64,000 bases of DNA from NCBI RefSeq assembly GCF_025960985.1, contig NZ_JAOQMX010000026.1, positions 1-64,000 on the forward strand, read 5' to 3'. The stretch is from Flavobacterium psychraerolatum (lineage in GTDB: Bacteria > Bacteroidota > Bacteroidia > Flavobacteriales > Flavobacteriaceae). Positions within the stretch are counted from its first letter, which is position 1; each line of letters begins with the position of its first letter. The notes beneath the pieces are model-generated. The model was not told the DNA's origin. It saw only the letters and a list, made by a program, of their open reading frames with translations, and did no database searches. Of the stretch, positions 36,798 to 46,523 are shown piece after piece. The translations under genes and the position numbers were made by a program.

Positions 36798-37619
36798 TTA
36801 CTGAACTAAATATGTTCTGCTATCAATTTCGCACAAGGCAAAGTAGCCCAACGGATAGTTACTCTTGTTGGTATTGTTGATAACGTTTCCGCGTACAGTT
36901 GCGGGAGGAGATTGAAAAGGGCCTCCACTACCACCTCCTGCAATACTAATTAGGATATTCATGTAATTATAGTATGATTTTGAAACTCCATAATGAACAA
37001 TTTTAACTTCATCACCAGCTTTTAAGTCATCGTTTTGAGATAGGCTGAAAAATTGATTTCCTTGAAAATAGGTATCCACATCCCCGTAAAAGGTCTGTGT
37101 TATTTGGTCGGTATAAGTATATTGATACAAGTAATAATTTGTTACTAAAGGGGGATCGGTAAAGTAGGTTTTAATTTGTATGTTTTTTCCAGTGAAGCCA
37201 CCATCATTTTTTTGTTCTATTTTTTCAATTGGTGCCACTGATTTTAAGGTTTCGGTGGCAGTGTAGGTTTCTCCGTTGTGTTTTACGTTTAATGTATATG
37301 TTTCGTCTATTTTTGGAATAAAATTGGTACATATATATTCACCTGTACCAGCTACTTCTCTAAAGTTGAAGTTGGTATTGCTGCTATTTTGGACTGTAAT
37401 AATTGCTCCAGAAACAGTAGGTATTTGTGTACTGTAAAAAGAGGCTGTTGTGGTTAATTTTATTTTTTGTTCCTTTCCTGTTGTTCCCTTTTGCCATTTG
37501 ATAGTTGCTTCAATAACCAATTTTGGTGGTGCTGTATCGAGGTCTACTTGAACAACTTCTTCACAACTATAAAAAAAAAGGAGTGTAAATAAGGATAGTA
37601 TGAGGTGTATTTTTTTCAT
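36798..37619 (-). CDS. DUF4249 family outer-membrane-associated lipoprotein
   Basis: A 273-residue lipoprotein. The signal MKKIHLILSLFTLLFFYSC ends in a lipobox with the lipidated Cys at residue 19. A beta-rich domain follows, with VQVDLDTAPPKLVIEATI, EIYTLNVKHNGETYTATET-like strands and SCEEVV at the mature start, typical of DUF4249. Members nearly always sit next to a TonB-dependent receptor, as here (four bases downstream of it), and are thought to act as its surface partner. The ligand is unknown. The C-terminus ends in a Cys-containing strand. Confidence 0.88.
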   Translation of the reverse strand: MKKIHLILSLFTLLFFYSCEEVVQVDLDTAPPKLVIEATIKWQKGTTGKEQKIKLTTTASFYSTQIPTVSGAIITVQNSSNTNFNFREVAGTGEYICTNFIPKIDETYTLNVKHNGETYTATETLKSVAPIEKIEQKNDGGFTGKNIQIKTYFTDPPLVTNYYLYQYTYTDQITQTFYGDVDTYFQGNQFFSLSQNDDLKAGDEVKIVHYGVSKSYYNYMNILISIAGGGSGGPFQSPPATVRGNVINNTNKSNYPLGYFALCEIDSRTYLVQ

Positions 37620-37623
37620 ATTT

Positions 37624-40032
37624 CTAGAATTTGAAATTATAACTTACGGCAGGAACCATTCCAAAAATAGAGGTTCGTACAGCTTCATTGGCGCCTGTAT
37701 CTGTATTTTGTCTAAAATTGATGGAGGCAGCGTTTTTTCGATTGTATAGATTGTAGATACTAAATACCCATTCGCCTTTCCAGTCTCTACCTTTGTTTTT
37801 TGTAGGAGTTAGCGTTGCTGAAACGTCAAGGTGATGGTAAGCAGGTAAACGATTTTCATTTCGTAAACCATAACTAGGAACTACAACTCCAGAGTAATAG
37901 TATTGACTGTTCGGGTAGGTTACAGGTTGTCCTGTTTGTAATACAAAATTGGCACCAAAACTCCATTTTTCGCTTTTTTTGAAAGATCCTGTCACGGCAA
38001 GATTATGTGTTTTGTCGTAAATGGAACGGTACCATTGCCCATTATTGATTCCTAGTTCTTCGGGTGTTCTTCCGGGAGTTTGTTGTTGGGATTTGGATAA
38101 TGTATAAGAAATCCAACCATTTAATTTACCTTCATTTTTACGCAACATGATTTCGAGACCATAGGAACGCATTTGCCCGTTGAGTACAATTTGCTCTATG
38201 GCTTTGTTGGCAATTAAGTCGGCACCATCAATATAGTCCAGACGGTTTTTAATTTTTTTATAATAGGTTTCGACTTCTAAGGAAAACATATTATTTTGGA
38301 AGTTTTTGAAATAACCTACGGCTACTTGGTCAGCAATTTGTGGTTTGATAAAATTGTCACTAGGCATCCATACATCCAAGGGAGTAGGTGAGGAGGTATT
38401 GGAGATCAATTGCAAGTATTGTACCATGCGGTTGTAGCTTCCTTTTAATGAGCTATTTTCATTTAATTGATAGGATAATGCCAACCGGGGTTCTAGGTTG
38501 TTGTAACTTTTTATTACTTTATTTTTATTGTAAAATTTTGTACCCGTTGGTGTTGCTTTCTCATATATTTGTACATCTTTGTTGAAAATTACTGGATTGT
38601 TATTGTCATAGATATTTACTGTAGATTGACCTAATCTATAGAATAAACTGTATCGCAAGCCATACGTAACGGCAATTCTCTTGGATACTTCTTGTTCTGC
38701 GCTTACGTATAATGCAGGTTCGAAAGCATATTTTTTGTCCAATTGGTCAAAATTGATTCCAGAATTAGCATCGGTTGGTCTTATGGTTCCTGGGTTGAAG
38801 GAATAGTAAATAGCATTTAGACCATAATTCAGTTTGAATTTGTCAGACACATAATTTTTAAAATCATATTTAAAGTTATAATTCTTAATTCCAGAATCCC
38901 ATTTGAAACCTACAAAATCCAAGTCCAATCCATAGTAATAGTCGCTATAAATTAAAGATAAGTTGGAGAATAATTTATCGGAGAATAAATGGTTCCACCT
39001 TAAATTAAGTGTTGCATTTCCATAAGAATTGGAGAAGCTTTTGCTAATTGCAAATACATCACGTCCAAAATAACCAGACAAGTATAAGTTGTTGTTTTCA
39101 TTAAGTTTATAACTCAATTTGGTATTCAAATCATAAAAGTAAGCCGTATTGTTTTTTTGGTCATTGGATAGTTTTAAAAACAAATGTGCATATGAAGTTC
39201 TTCCACCAATAAGGAATGAACCTTTGTTTTTTACTATAGGTCCTTCAAGTAAGACACGGCTGGCAATTAAGCCGATTCCTCCACTAGCATGAAAAGCCTT
39301 GCTGCTACCATCTTTTTGATAAATATCTAAAACAGATGAGGCTCTTCCTCCATAATTAGCAGGGATTCCGCCTTTGTATAGCTTTAAATCTTTGATGGCA
39401 TCTGGGTTGAAAACGGAGAAAAATCCAAATACGTGTGAGGAGTTGAAAATTGTAGCTTCGTCTAACAGAATTAAATTCTGGTCGGCACCTCCTCCTCGAA
39501 CATTAAACCCTGATGCTCCCTCGCCTGCATTAGTAACTCCTGGAAGTAATAATAATGATTTGATTACATCGACTTCTCCCAGTACGACCGGCATTTTTTT
39601 GATAGAAGAGATAGAAAGTTTGTTCATGCTCATCTCTGGTTTTCGAATCTGAGTACTGGTATTTGTACCTGTCACGATCACTTCTTCGAGCATTTCTTGA
39701 CTGTCTATTAAATTGAGATTTAATTTAGTGCTTTTGTTTAAGGTAATTTTTTTCGATACATTTTGAAAACCAATATAACTTACTAGTATCGTGTATGAGC
39801 CCTGAGGTAAGGTAATGGAATAAAATCCATACTGGTTGGTATTAATACTAGATTGCGTCTCTGGAATGTAAATGTTTACACCAATTAAAGTTTCGTTGTT
39901 CTTGGTGTCAGATATGGTTCCGCTTAGAGTGTACTTTTGTTTTGATAGTTCAATATCACTATTATCTTGTGCGAAAGTAAAAAAGCTATAGGTTAGAAAT
40001 AGTATTAAGGTAAATATTTTCCTGTTTAACAT
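37624..40032 (-). CDS. TonB-dependent receptor paired with DUF4249 lipoprotein
   Basis: An 802-residue outer-membrane receptor. Signal peptide MLNRKIFTLILFLTYSFFTFAQ. A carboxypeptidase-like domain spans about 32-115 (LSGTISDTKNNETLIGVNIY). The plug domain (about 120-235) contains MPVVLGEVDVIKSLLLLPGV and EGASGFNVRGGGADQNLILL. The barrel ends AVSYNFKF. It is the first gene of a two-gene operon with the DUF4249 lipoprotein. The GGGADQNLILLDEA plug motif is shared by FecA-like receptors of Bacteroidota. Substrate is unknown. Confidence 0.93.
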   Translation of the reverse strand: MLNRKIFTLILFLTYSFFTFAQDNSDIELSKQKYTLSGTISDTKNNETLIGVNIYIPETQSSINTNQYGFYSITLPQGSYTILVSYIGFQNVSKKITLNKSTKLNLNLIDSQEMLEEVIVTGTNTSTQIRKPEMSMNKLSISSIKKMPVVLGEVDVIKSLLLLPGVTNAGEGASGFNVRGGGADQNLILLDEATIFNSSHVFGFFSVFNPDAIKDLKLYKGGIPANYGGRASSVLDIYQKDGSSKAFHASGGIGLIASRVLLEGPIVKNKGSFLIGGRTSYAHLFLKLSNDQKNNTAYFYDLNTKLSYKLNENNNLYLSGYFGRDVFAISKSFSNSYGNATLNLRWNHLFSDKLFSNLSLIYSDYYYGLDLDFVGFKWDSGIKNYNFKYDFKNYVSDKFKLNYGLNAIYYSFNPGTIRPTDANSGINFDQLDKKYAFEPALYVSAEQEVSKRIAVTYGLRYSLFYRLGQSTVNIYDNNNPVIFNKDVQIYEKATPTGTKFYNKNKVIKSYNNLEPRLALSYQLNENSSLKGSYNRMVQYLQLISNTSSPTPLDVWMPSDNFIKPQIADQVAVGYFKNFQNNMFSLEVETYYKKIKNRLDYIDGADLIANKAIEQIVLNGQMRSYGLEIMLRKNEGKLNGWISYTLSKSQQQTPGRTPEELGINNGQWYRSIYDKTHNLAVTGSFKKSEKWSFGANFVLQTGQPVTYPNSQYYYSGVVVPSYGLRNENRLPAYHHLDVSATLTPTKNKGRDWKGEWVFSIYNLYNRKNAASINFRQNTDTGANEAVRTSIFGMVPAVSYNFKF

Positions 40033-40111
40033 ACTTTGTTTAATTTGAAATACAAATTTGATAAAAATATAAGTAATTAACTAACAAACAAACTTTAAAA
40101 TGGTGTTAATG

Positions 40112-40146
40112 AAAAAAAAAAGACAACCGTTACGGGTTGTCTTTTT
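40112..40146 (-). terminator. Terminator after icd
   Basis: Stem AAAAGACAACC / GGTTGTCTTTT with loop GTTACG, followed on the minus strand by a long T run. It lies between the icd stop and the TonB receptor start. Confidence 0.88.
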
Positions 40147-40168
40147 GAGAATAATTATGGGCTAATGT

Positions 40169-42532
<2,364 letters not shown>

Positions 42533-42680
42533 CTAACGACAATGTCGTAAAATGTTATTTTTTTAAATAAAGTCATTTTTTTTGAGAATACCACGGATCA
42601 GATCAATCATCTTTGGGAGTTAGTTGTCAATCGTTTGCGTGATTTATATTTTTGAAGCAGAAACTGAAGCTAATTTTGCT

Positions 42681-42756
42681 GTTATCGTTTCGTTCATCCG
42701 CTATACTTTTGCTTTTTTAAAGAAAAAAAGCAAAGGATAACGCTCCTATCGGTGCT
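42681..42756 (-). repeat. Dispersed hairpin element, copy a
   Basis: On the minus strand: AGCACCGATAGGAGCG, TATCC, a long stem of CTTTGCTTTTTTT against AAAAAAGCAAAAG, then TATAGCGGATGAACG. The left arm and the TATAGCGGA right arm match copies b and c. The distal right arm is decayed. It points toward icd. The surrounding gap 42395-43089 otherwise holds only copy b and two promoters. Confidence 0.75.
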
Positions 42757-42914
42757 ATGAGGGTTTATTGTGATTTATCGGATTTTTGAGAATTTCTTGC
42801 CTTTTTTGTTTTGAAAGTTTAATAGTTGAGAATCACATTTTTTAAATATAATACAACTAGAATATTTTATAATATGTGATATAAATACTTTAATCAGTTT
42901 TTCTTTTTTTTCTT

Positions 42915-42942
42915 TTGAATAGATTATTAAAGAGTAACTTTG
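42915..42942 (+). promoter_or_regulatory. Promoter reading into element copy b and the small lipoprotein gene (TTG-N17-TAACTTTG)
   Basis: TTG at 42915-42917 and TAACTTTG at 42935-42942, spacer 17, a full match to the Bacteroidota consensus. The predicted start, near 42948, is about 30 bases before the element begins. Confidence 0.72.
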
Positions 42943-42979
42943 CAGGGAATTATAAGGGTTATATTATTCCTGTTTACCT

Positions 42980-43060
42980 AGCCCTGATGGGAGCGGTATC
43001 CTTTTTGTTTTGCTTTTTTTGCAAAATAAAAAGATATAGCGGACAGCAGGATTAAGCTCC
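42980..43060 (+). repeat. Dispersed hairpin element, copy b
   Basis: AGCCCTGATGGGAGCGG, TATCC, a variable A/T-rich stem (TTTTGCTTTTTTTGCAAAA), GATATAGCGGACAGCAGGA and AAGCTCC. The conserved arms match copies a and c; the central hairpin differs. It lies 30 bases upstream of the lipoprotein ATG, in the same direction, and downstream of a strong promoter. Confidence 0.8.
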
Positions 43061-43089
43061 AAAAAAAATGATATAAATAGTATTTACGT

Positions 43090-43530
43090 ATGAAAAATGT
43101 TTTTAAAGTAGCATTGATTGCCTTATTGATCGTGGGGTGCAAACACAAGGTAGTGCCAGCAGATGTAGCGCTCTTAAATGGTTATTGGGAAATTGAAAAG
43201 GTAGATTTTCCTGATGGTGAAGATAAAAATTTCAAAATTAATGAAAGTTATGACTTTTTTGCCATAATAAAGGATAAAGGGATTCGTAAAAAAGTGATGC
43301 CTCAATTGGATGGTACTTTTATTGTGAATGATACTTATGAAAATGTAGCTGTACGTTTTGAAAAAGAAAAAGTTTTTTTGGATTATTCAACAGATTTTGC
43401 AAAATGGTCGGAAGAGTTGATAACATTGACAAATGATGAGTTGGTGGTGAAGAATGACGAGAAGAAAGAATATCATTATAAAAGAACAGGACCAATAAAC
43501 TTAACAGGAGATGGCGAAAAGACTAAATAA
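43090..43530 (+). CDS. Small lipoprotein, lipocalin-like, unknown function
   Basis: A 146-residue protein. Signal MKNVFKVALIALLIVGC ends in a lipobox with Cys at residue 17. The mature part starts with ALLNGYWEIEKVDFPDGED, a pattern of small lipocalin-like or DUF4923-type domains (short strands, Trp near the start). Probably attached to the outer membrane facing the periplasm. It overlaps the next gene by 20 bases. The role is unknown. Confidence 0.75.
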   Translation: MKNVFKVALIALLIVGCKHKVVPADVALLNGYWEIEKVDFPDGEDKNFKINESYDFFAIIKDKGIRKKVMPQLDGTFIVNDTYENVAVRFEKEKVFLDYSTDFAKWSEELITLTNDELVVKNDEKKEYHYKRTGPINLTGDGEKTK

Positions 43531-43807
43531 TCAAAGTACAGTTGGTGATGTTTTAAAGCAGATCATTCAGGGTAATAAGTTGCAACCAGGGATGGACCAA
43601 ATTAATGTGAAGGAAGCTTGGGAGAGTTTGATGGGGAATGGTGTGAATAGTTATACGCAAAATGTTGCTTTGAAAAATAGTACCTTGTATGTAGAGTTAA
43701 CTTCGTCTGTATTGCGGGAGGAATTGAGTTTGGGGAAATCTAAAATTATTAAAATGATAAATGAAGAATTGGGACGTGAAGTGATTACTAACGTAGTGCT
43801 TAGGTAA
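43511..43807 (+). CDS. DUF721 (DciA-like) protein
   Basis: A 98-residue protein of the DUF721 family, related to the DciA helicase-operator of other bacteria. The conserved features are the N-terminal helix VGDVLKQIIQGNKL, the DQINVKEAWESLMGNGVNSYT segment and the beta-rich end LKNSTLYVELTSSVLREEL with VVTNVVLR-like tail. In Bacteroidota it usually lies in this short form. If DciA-like, it would help load DnaB; this is inference. It starts inside the lipoprotein gene (20-base overlap, different frame). Confidence 0.85.
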   Translation: MAKRLNNQSTVGDVLKQIIQGNKLQPGMDQINVKEAWESLMGNGVNSYTQNVALKNSTLYVELTSSVLREELSLGKSKIIKMINEELGREVITNVVLR

Positions 43808-43840
43808 TTTTCGGTTTCCATTTTGTGAATTTAGGGTAAT

Positions 43841-43874
43841 AAAAAATCCATTTGCTTACGCAAATGGATTTTTT
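43841..43874. terminator. Bidirectional terminator between DUF721 gene and ndk
   Basis: Perfect stem AAAAAATCCATTTG / CAAATGGATTTTTT with loop CTTACG, serving both converging genes. Confidence 0.9.
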
Positions 43875-43898
43875 ATTATACGATGCTCTCAATAAATA

Positions 43899-44318
43899 CT
43901 AGAACAATTCTCTACCAGAGAAATGGAAAGCCCCTTCTATAGCTGCATTCTCATCGCTATCTGAACCGTGAACTGCATTTTCTCCTAATGAAGTTGCATA
44001 TAATTTACGGATAGTTCCTTCTGCAGCATCTGCTGGGTTGGTAGCTCCGATCAAAGTTCTAAAATCGGCTACTGCATTTTCTTTTTCTAAAATTGCTGCA
44101 ACGATTGGTCCGCTTGACATGAATTCTACCAATCCGTTGTAGAAAGGTCTTTCTGAGTGCACTTCATAAAAAGCTTGTGCATCTGCAACAGTCAATTGTG
44201 TTAATTTTAAAGATACAATTTTGAAGCCTGTATTGGTAATCATAGCAAGTATGTTTCCGATGTGTCCATTTGCCACTGCATCTGGCTTAATCATTGTAAA
44301 AGTTCTATTGGTTGTCAT
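43899..44318 (-). CDS. ndk: Nucleoside diphosphate kinase
   Basis: A 139-residue enzyme balancing NTP and dNTP pools by transferring the gamma phosphate through a histidine. The signatures are [37 protein letters not shown], and [12 protein letters not shown] with the catalytic histidine (HGSD motif). Forms the usual hexamer or tetramer in the cytosol. Full length. It lies 69 bases downstream of bshC in the opposite order (bshC upstream, both minus), so they may be co-transcribed. Confidence 0.97.
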   Translation of the reverse strand: MTTNRTFTMIKPDAVANGHIGNILAMITNTGFKIVSLKLTQLTVADAQAFYEVHSERPFYNGLVEFMSSGPIVAAILEKENAVADFRTLIGATNPADAAEGTIRKLYATSLGENAVHGSDSDENAAIEGAFHFSGRELF

Positions 44319-44387
44319 TTTATTTGTATTTTTAATTAGTGTAAAATTAGTTATTTTTTTGTTGAAATAACTTTTATTTGTTATATT

Positions 44388-45977
44388 TTAAAACAGAATC
44401 ACTTCAAAATTTTGTTCTAATGGTTTTAATTGCTTCATCATTATCGGAATTAAATCGATACCTGTTTCTAAGTAGAATTCAGAGAAATTGTTTTGGCGTT
44501 CTTGCAGACTTTTATTCGGGAATAATTCGTTTTGTAAGTTGGTAGCACGTTCCAATTGGTCTTTTAGTTTTCTTTTTTGCGCTTTCAGTAATCTCTTTTC
44601 AAGATTTTCCAGTCCTTTTATTTGTTTGATTTCTTGTGCTTTTACGGCTCCTGCAAAAGAAGGATCTGTTTGCTGTGCAATCTCAAAAAGGTCTTTGAAT
44701 TGTTTTTGCAATTGTTCCTTTTGTGGTGTCAAGTCGATTGAGAAAGAAGATAGTTTTTGAGTTAACTTATTTTCGAGAACAGTTTGTTTGGAAAACAAAT
44801 CAGACCATGAAAGTTCGAGCTTGTCTATTTTTGAAACTTGTTTTTTGGTAGCTACTAGTGCAGAATTCCGAACTAAAAGCATTGGGAAAGTAATTTTCAC
44901 TTCATCAAAAAACGATTTGAGTTCAAGCCAGTAAGCAATTTCACCTCCTCCTCCAATGTAACAGAGGTTGGGTAAAATTACTTCTTGGTACAATGGACGC
45001 ATGATCACGTTGGGACTAAATTTTTCGGGATTGGAATTGACCAAATCTACTATTTCCTTTTCTGTAAAGGTTATAGTGGTGTTGTTAACAATGTATTTAT
45101 TATTTTCGAAAATAATGCGTTCACGAATGGTGTTTTCGATAAAAAATAAATTTATTTCACGCGGATTTACCTGAATGTTGTAATTACTTAGTTTTTGTAT
45201 TGTCTCAGTTACTGCGGTATGTGCTGTTTGTTGCGTTAGTTCTTCTTTTATATAAGGAGCGAAGCATTTTTTTAACTCTTTATTGTCAGCATCGATAATT
45301 ACCAAACCATATTCTCCAAATAATGTATTAGCCAAATGCCTTGTCGCATCGGCTAGGTTGGGATGTTGTAAATAAGCTTCTTGAAAAAGTGTTTTTAGTT
45401 TGTTTGCGTTTGTTGTATGTCCTAATTCTAAAGCAAATATTTCGAAAAACTCTTCCAGTCCTTCAGTACTTAATCTTCCAACGGGTCCCGTACTGTCGGT
45501 ATTCCAACGAAATTTTTTCCCTTTGAAGTTAAAGTAATTGATTTCGTCAAAATCATGGTCTTCTGTAGCCATCCAATAAATGGGTACAAAATTGTATTCT
45601 GGATGTTTGGTTTTTAACTCGTTGGTCAAATTGATTGTCGAAATAATTTTGTACAAAAAATACAAAGGCCCACTAAATAGGTTGAGCTGGTGACCGGTGG
45701 TGATAGTAAAAGTATTTTCGGTACTTAATGCTTCTATATTTTGAAGCGTAAGAGGTGAAGTGCTACTAGTTTTATATTGTTGCTTCAAGGCAGACACTAA
45801 TGTAGCTCTTGAATTGGAGTTGTAATTTTTTTTCTTTTCGAAAATTTGTTTTTCAAAATTTTCTATAACTGGAAAGTGATTGTAGAGTGGGGTAAGATTG
45901 GATTTTTGGTTCAGGTAATCTTGCATTAAAGTACTGAAGTATCCTGATGTCTGGTAGCTTATACAGTCGGTTGGCAT
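44388..45977 (-). CDS. bshC: Bacillithiol biosynthesis cysteine-adding enzyme
   Basis: A 529-residue enzyme that adds cysteine to glucosaminyl-malate, the last step of bacillithiol synthesis. The family features are the N-terminal FPVIENFEKQIFEKKKNY, the nucleotide-fold ALST...TGHQLNLFSGPLYFLYKI region (TITTGHQLNLFSGP), PVYWMATEDHDF-type PIYWMATEDHDFDEINYF, and CYIGGGGEIAYWLELKSFF. A long coiled-coil arm (about 405-490) follows and the C-terminus resumes the core. Cytosolic. Bacillithiol is the main low-molecular-weight thiol in many Bacteroidota. bshA and bshB are not in the window. Confidence 0.95.
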   Translation of the reverse strand: MPTDCISYQTSGYFSTLMQDYLNQKSNLTPLYNHFPVIENFEKQIFEKKKNYNSNSRATLVSALKQQYKTSSTSPLTLQNIEALSTENTFTITTGHQLNLFSGPLYFLYKIISTINLTNELKTKHPEYNFVPIYWMATEDHDFDEINYFNFKGKKFRWNTDSTGPVGRLSTEGLEEFFEIFALELGHTTNANKLKTLFQEAYLQHPNLADATRHLANTLFGEYGLVIIDADNKELKKCFAPYIKEELTQQTAHTAVTETIQKLSNYNIQVNPREINLFFIENTIRERIIFENNKYIVNNTTITFTEKEIVDLVNSNPEKFSPNVIMRPLYQEVILPNLCYIGGGGEIAYWLELKSFFDEVKITFPMLLVRNSALVATKKQVSKIDKLELSWSDLFSKQTVLENKLTQKLSSFSIDLTPQKEQLQKQFKDLFEIAQQTDPSFAGAVKAQEIKQIKGLENLEKRLLKAQKRKLKDQLERATNLQNELFPNKSLQERQNNFSEFYLETGIDLIPIMMKQLKPLEQNFEVILF

Positions 45978-46523
45978 GTGTATGATTCTTAATTTAATGT
46001 AAAAATAAGAAAAGTTATGGTATCCTTTGTTAGTTTATGAAAGCTTTAGCAAATGTTAGGTAAAGTAGCTTTGAGTAGTCCAATGTGCTTGTTAAGTTGT
46101 AGTATCCTGTCTTTGGTCAGATCGTCTATGAATAATTTATGTTCAATGGAAATATTAAACTAAAATCAAGAGAATTGGTAGAACTTGTTTTTGTGAAAAT
46201 ACGATCTCTTTCTTGTAATCTGGCAATGAGATTGCAAACACTTGATAAGATATTAGCAATTTTGTTGACAGAATACTTTTTTGGCTCTAGTACTAAAATT
46301 TTGACAAAGTTAAGGGTTGTCTATTAATATATTATATTTATTTTTCTGAATCAAAATACTTTATAGAGTGTAATTAGTGAAAATTAATTTGTTTTAAATA
46401 ATACACAAAATAAAATCCATCTTATTAGATGGATTTTATTGATTAAAAAAAATGGTATACTATCTTTTAAAAGTTAAATTAACTGTTTTGCTCTTGTAAT
46501 AAAAGTGTTTTTTGCTTTTTCAC
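45978..46523. other. 545-base intergenic region between bshC and the GH63-like gene
   Basis: Contains a plus-strand frame of 62 codons (46139-46327) with no family character and a terminator at 46410-46441. Nothing else is supported. Confidence 0.5.
46410..46441 (-). terminator. Terminator of the GH63-like/SDR operon
   Basis: Perfect stem AATAAAATCCATC / GATGGATTTTATT with loop TTATTA, 83 bases past the glycosidase stop on the minus strand. Confidence 0.8.

Noticed and set aside
46139..46327. 62-codon plus-strand frame between bshC and the GH63-like gene
   Set aside because: No promoter, no family features and no signal peptide; it looks like chance in spacer.
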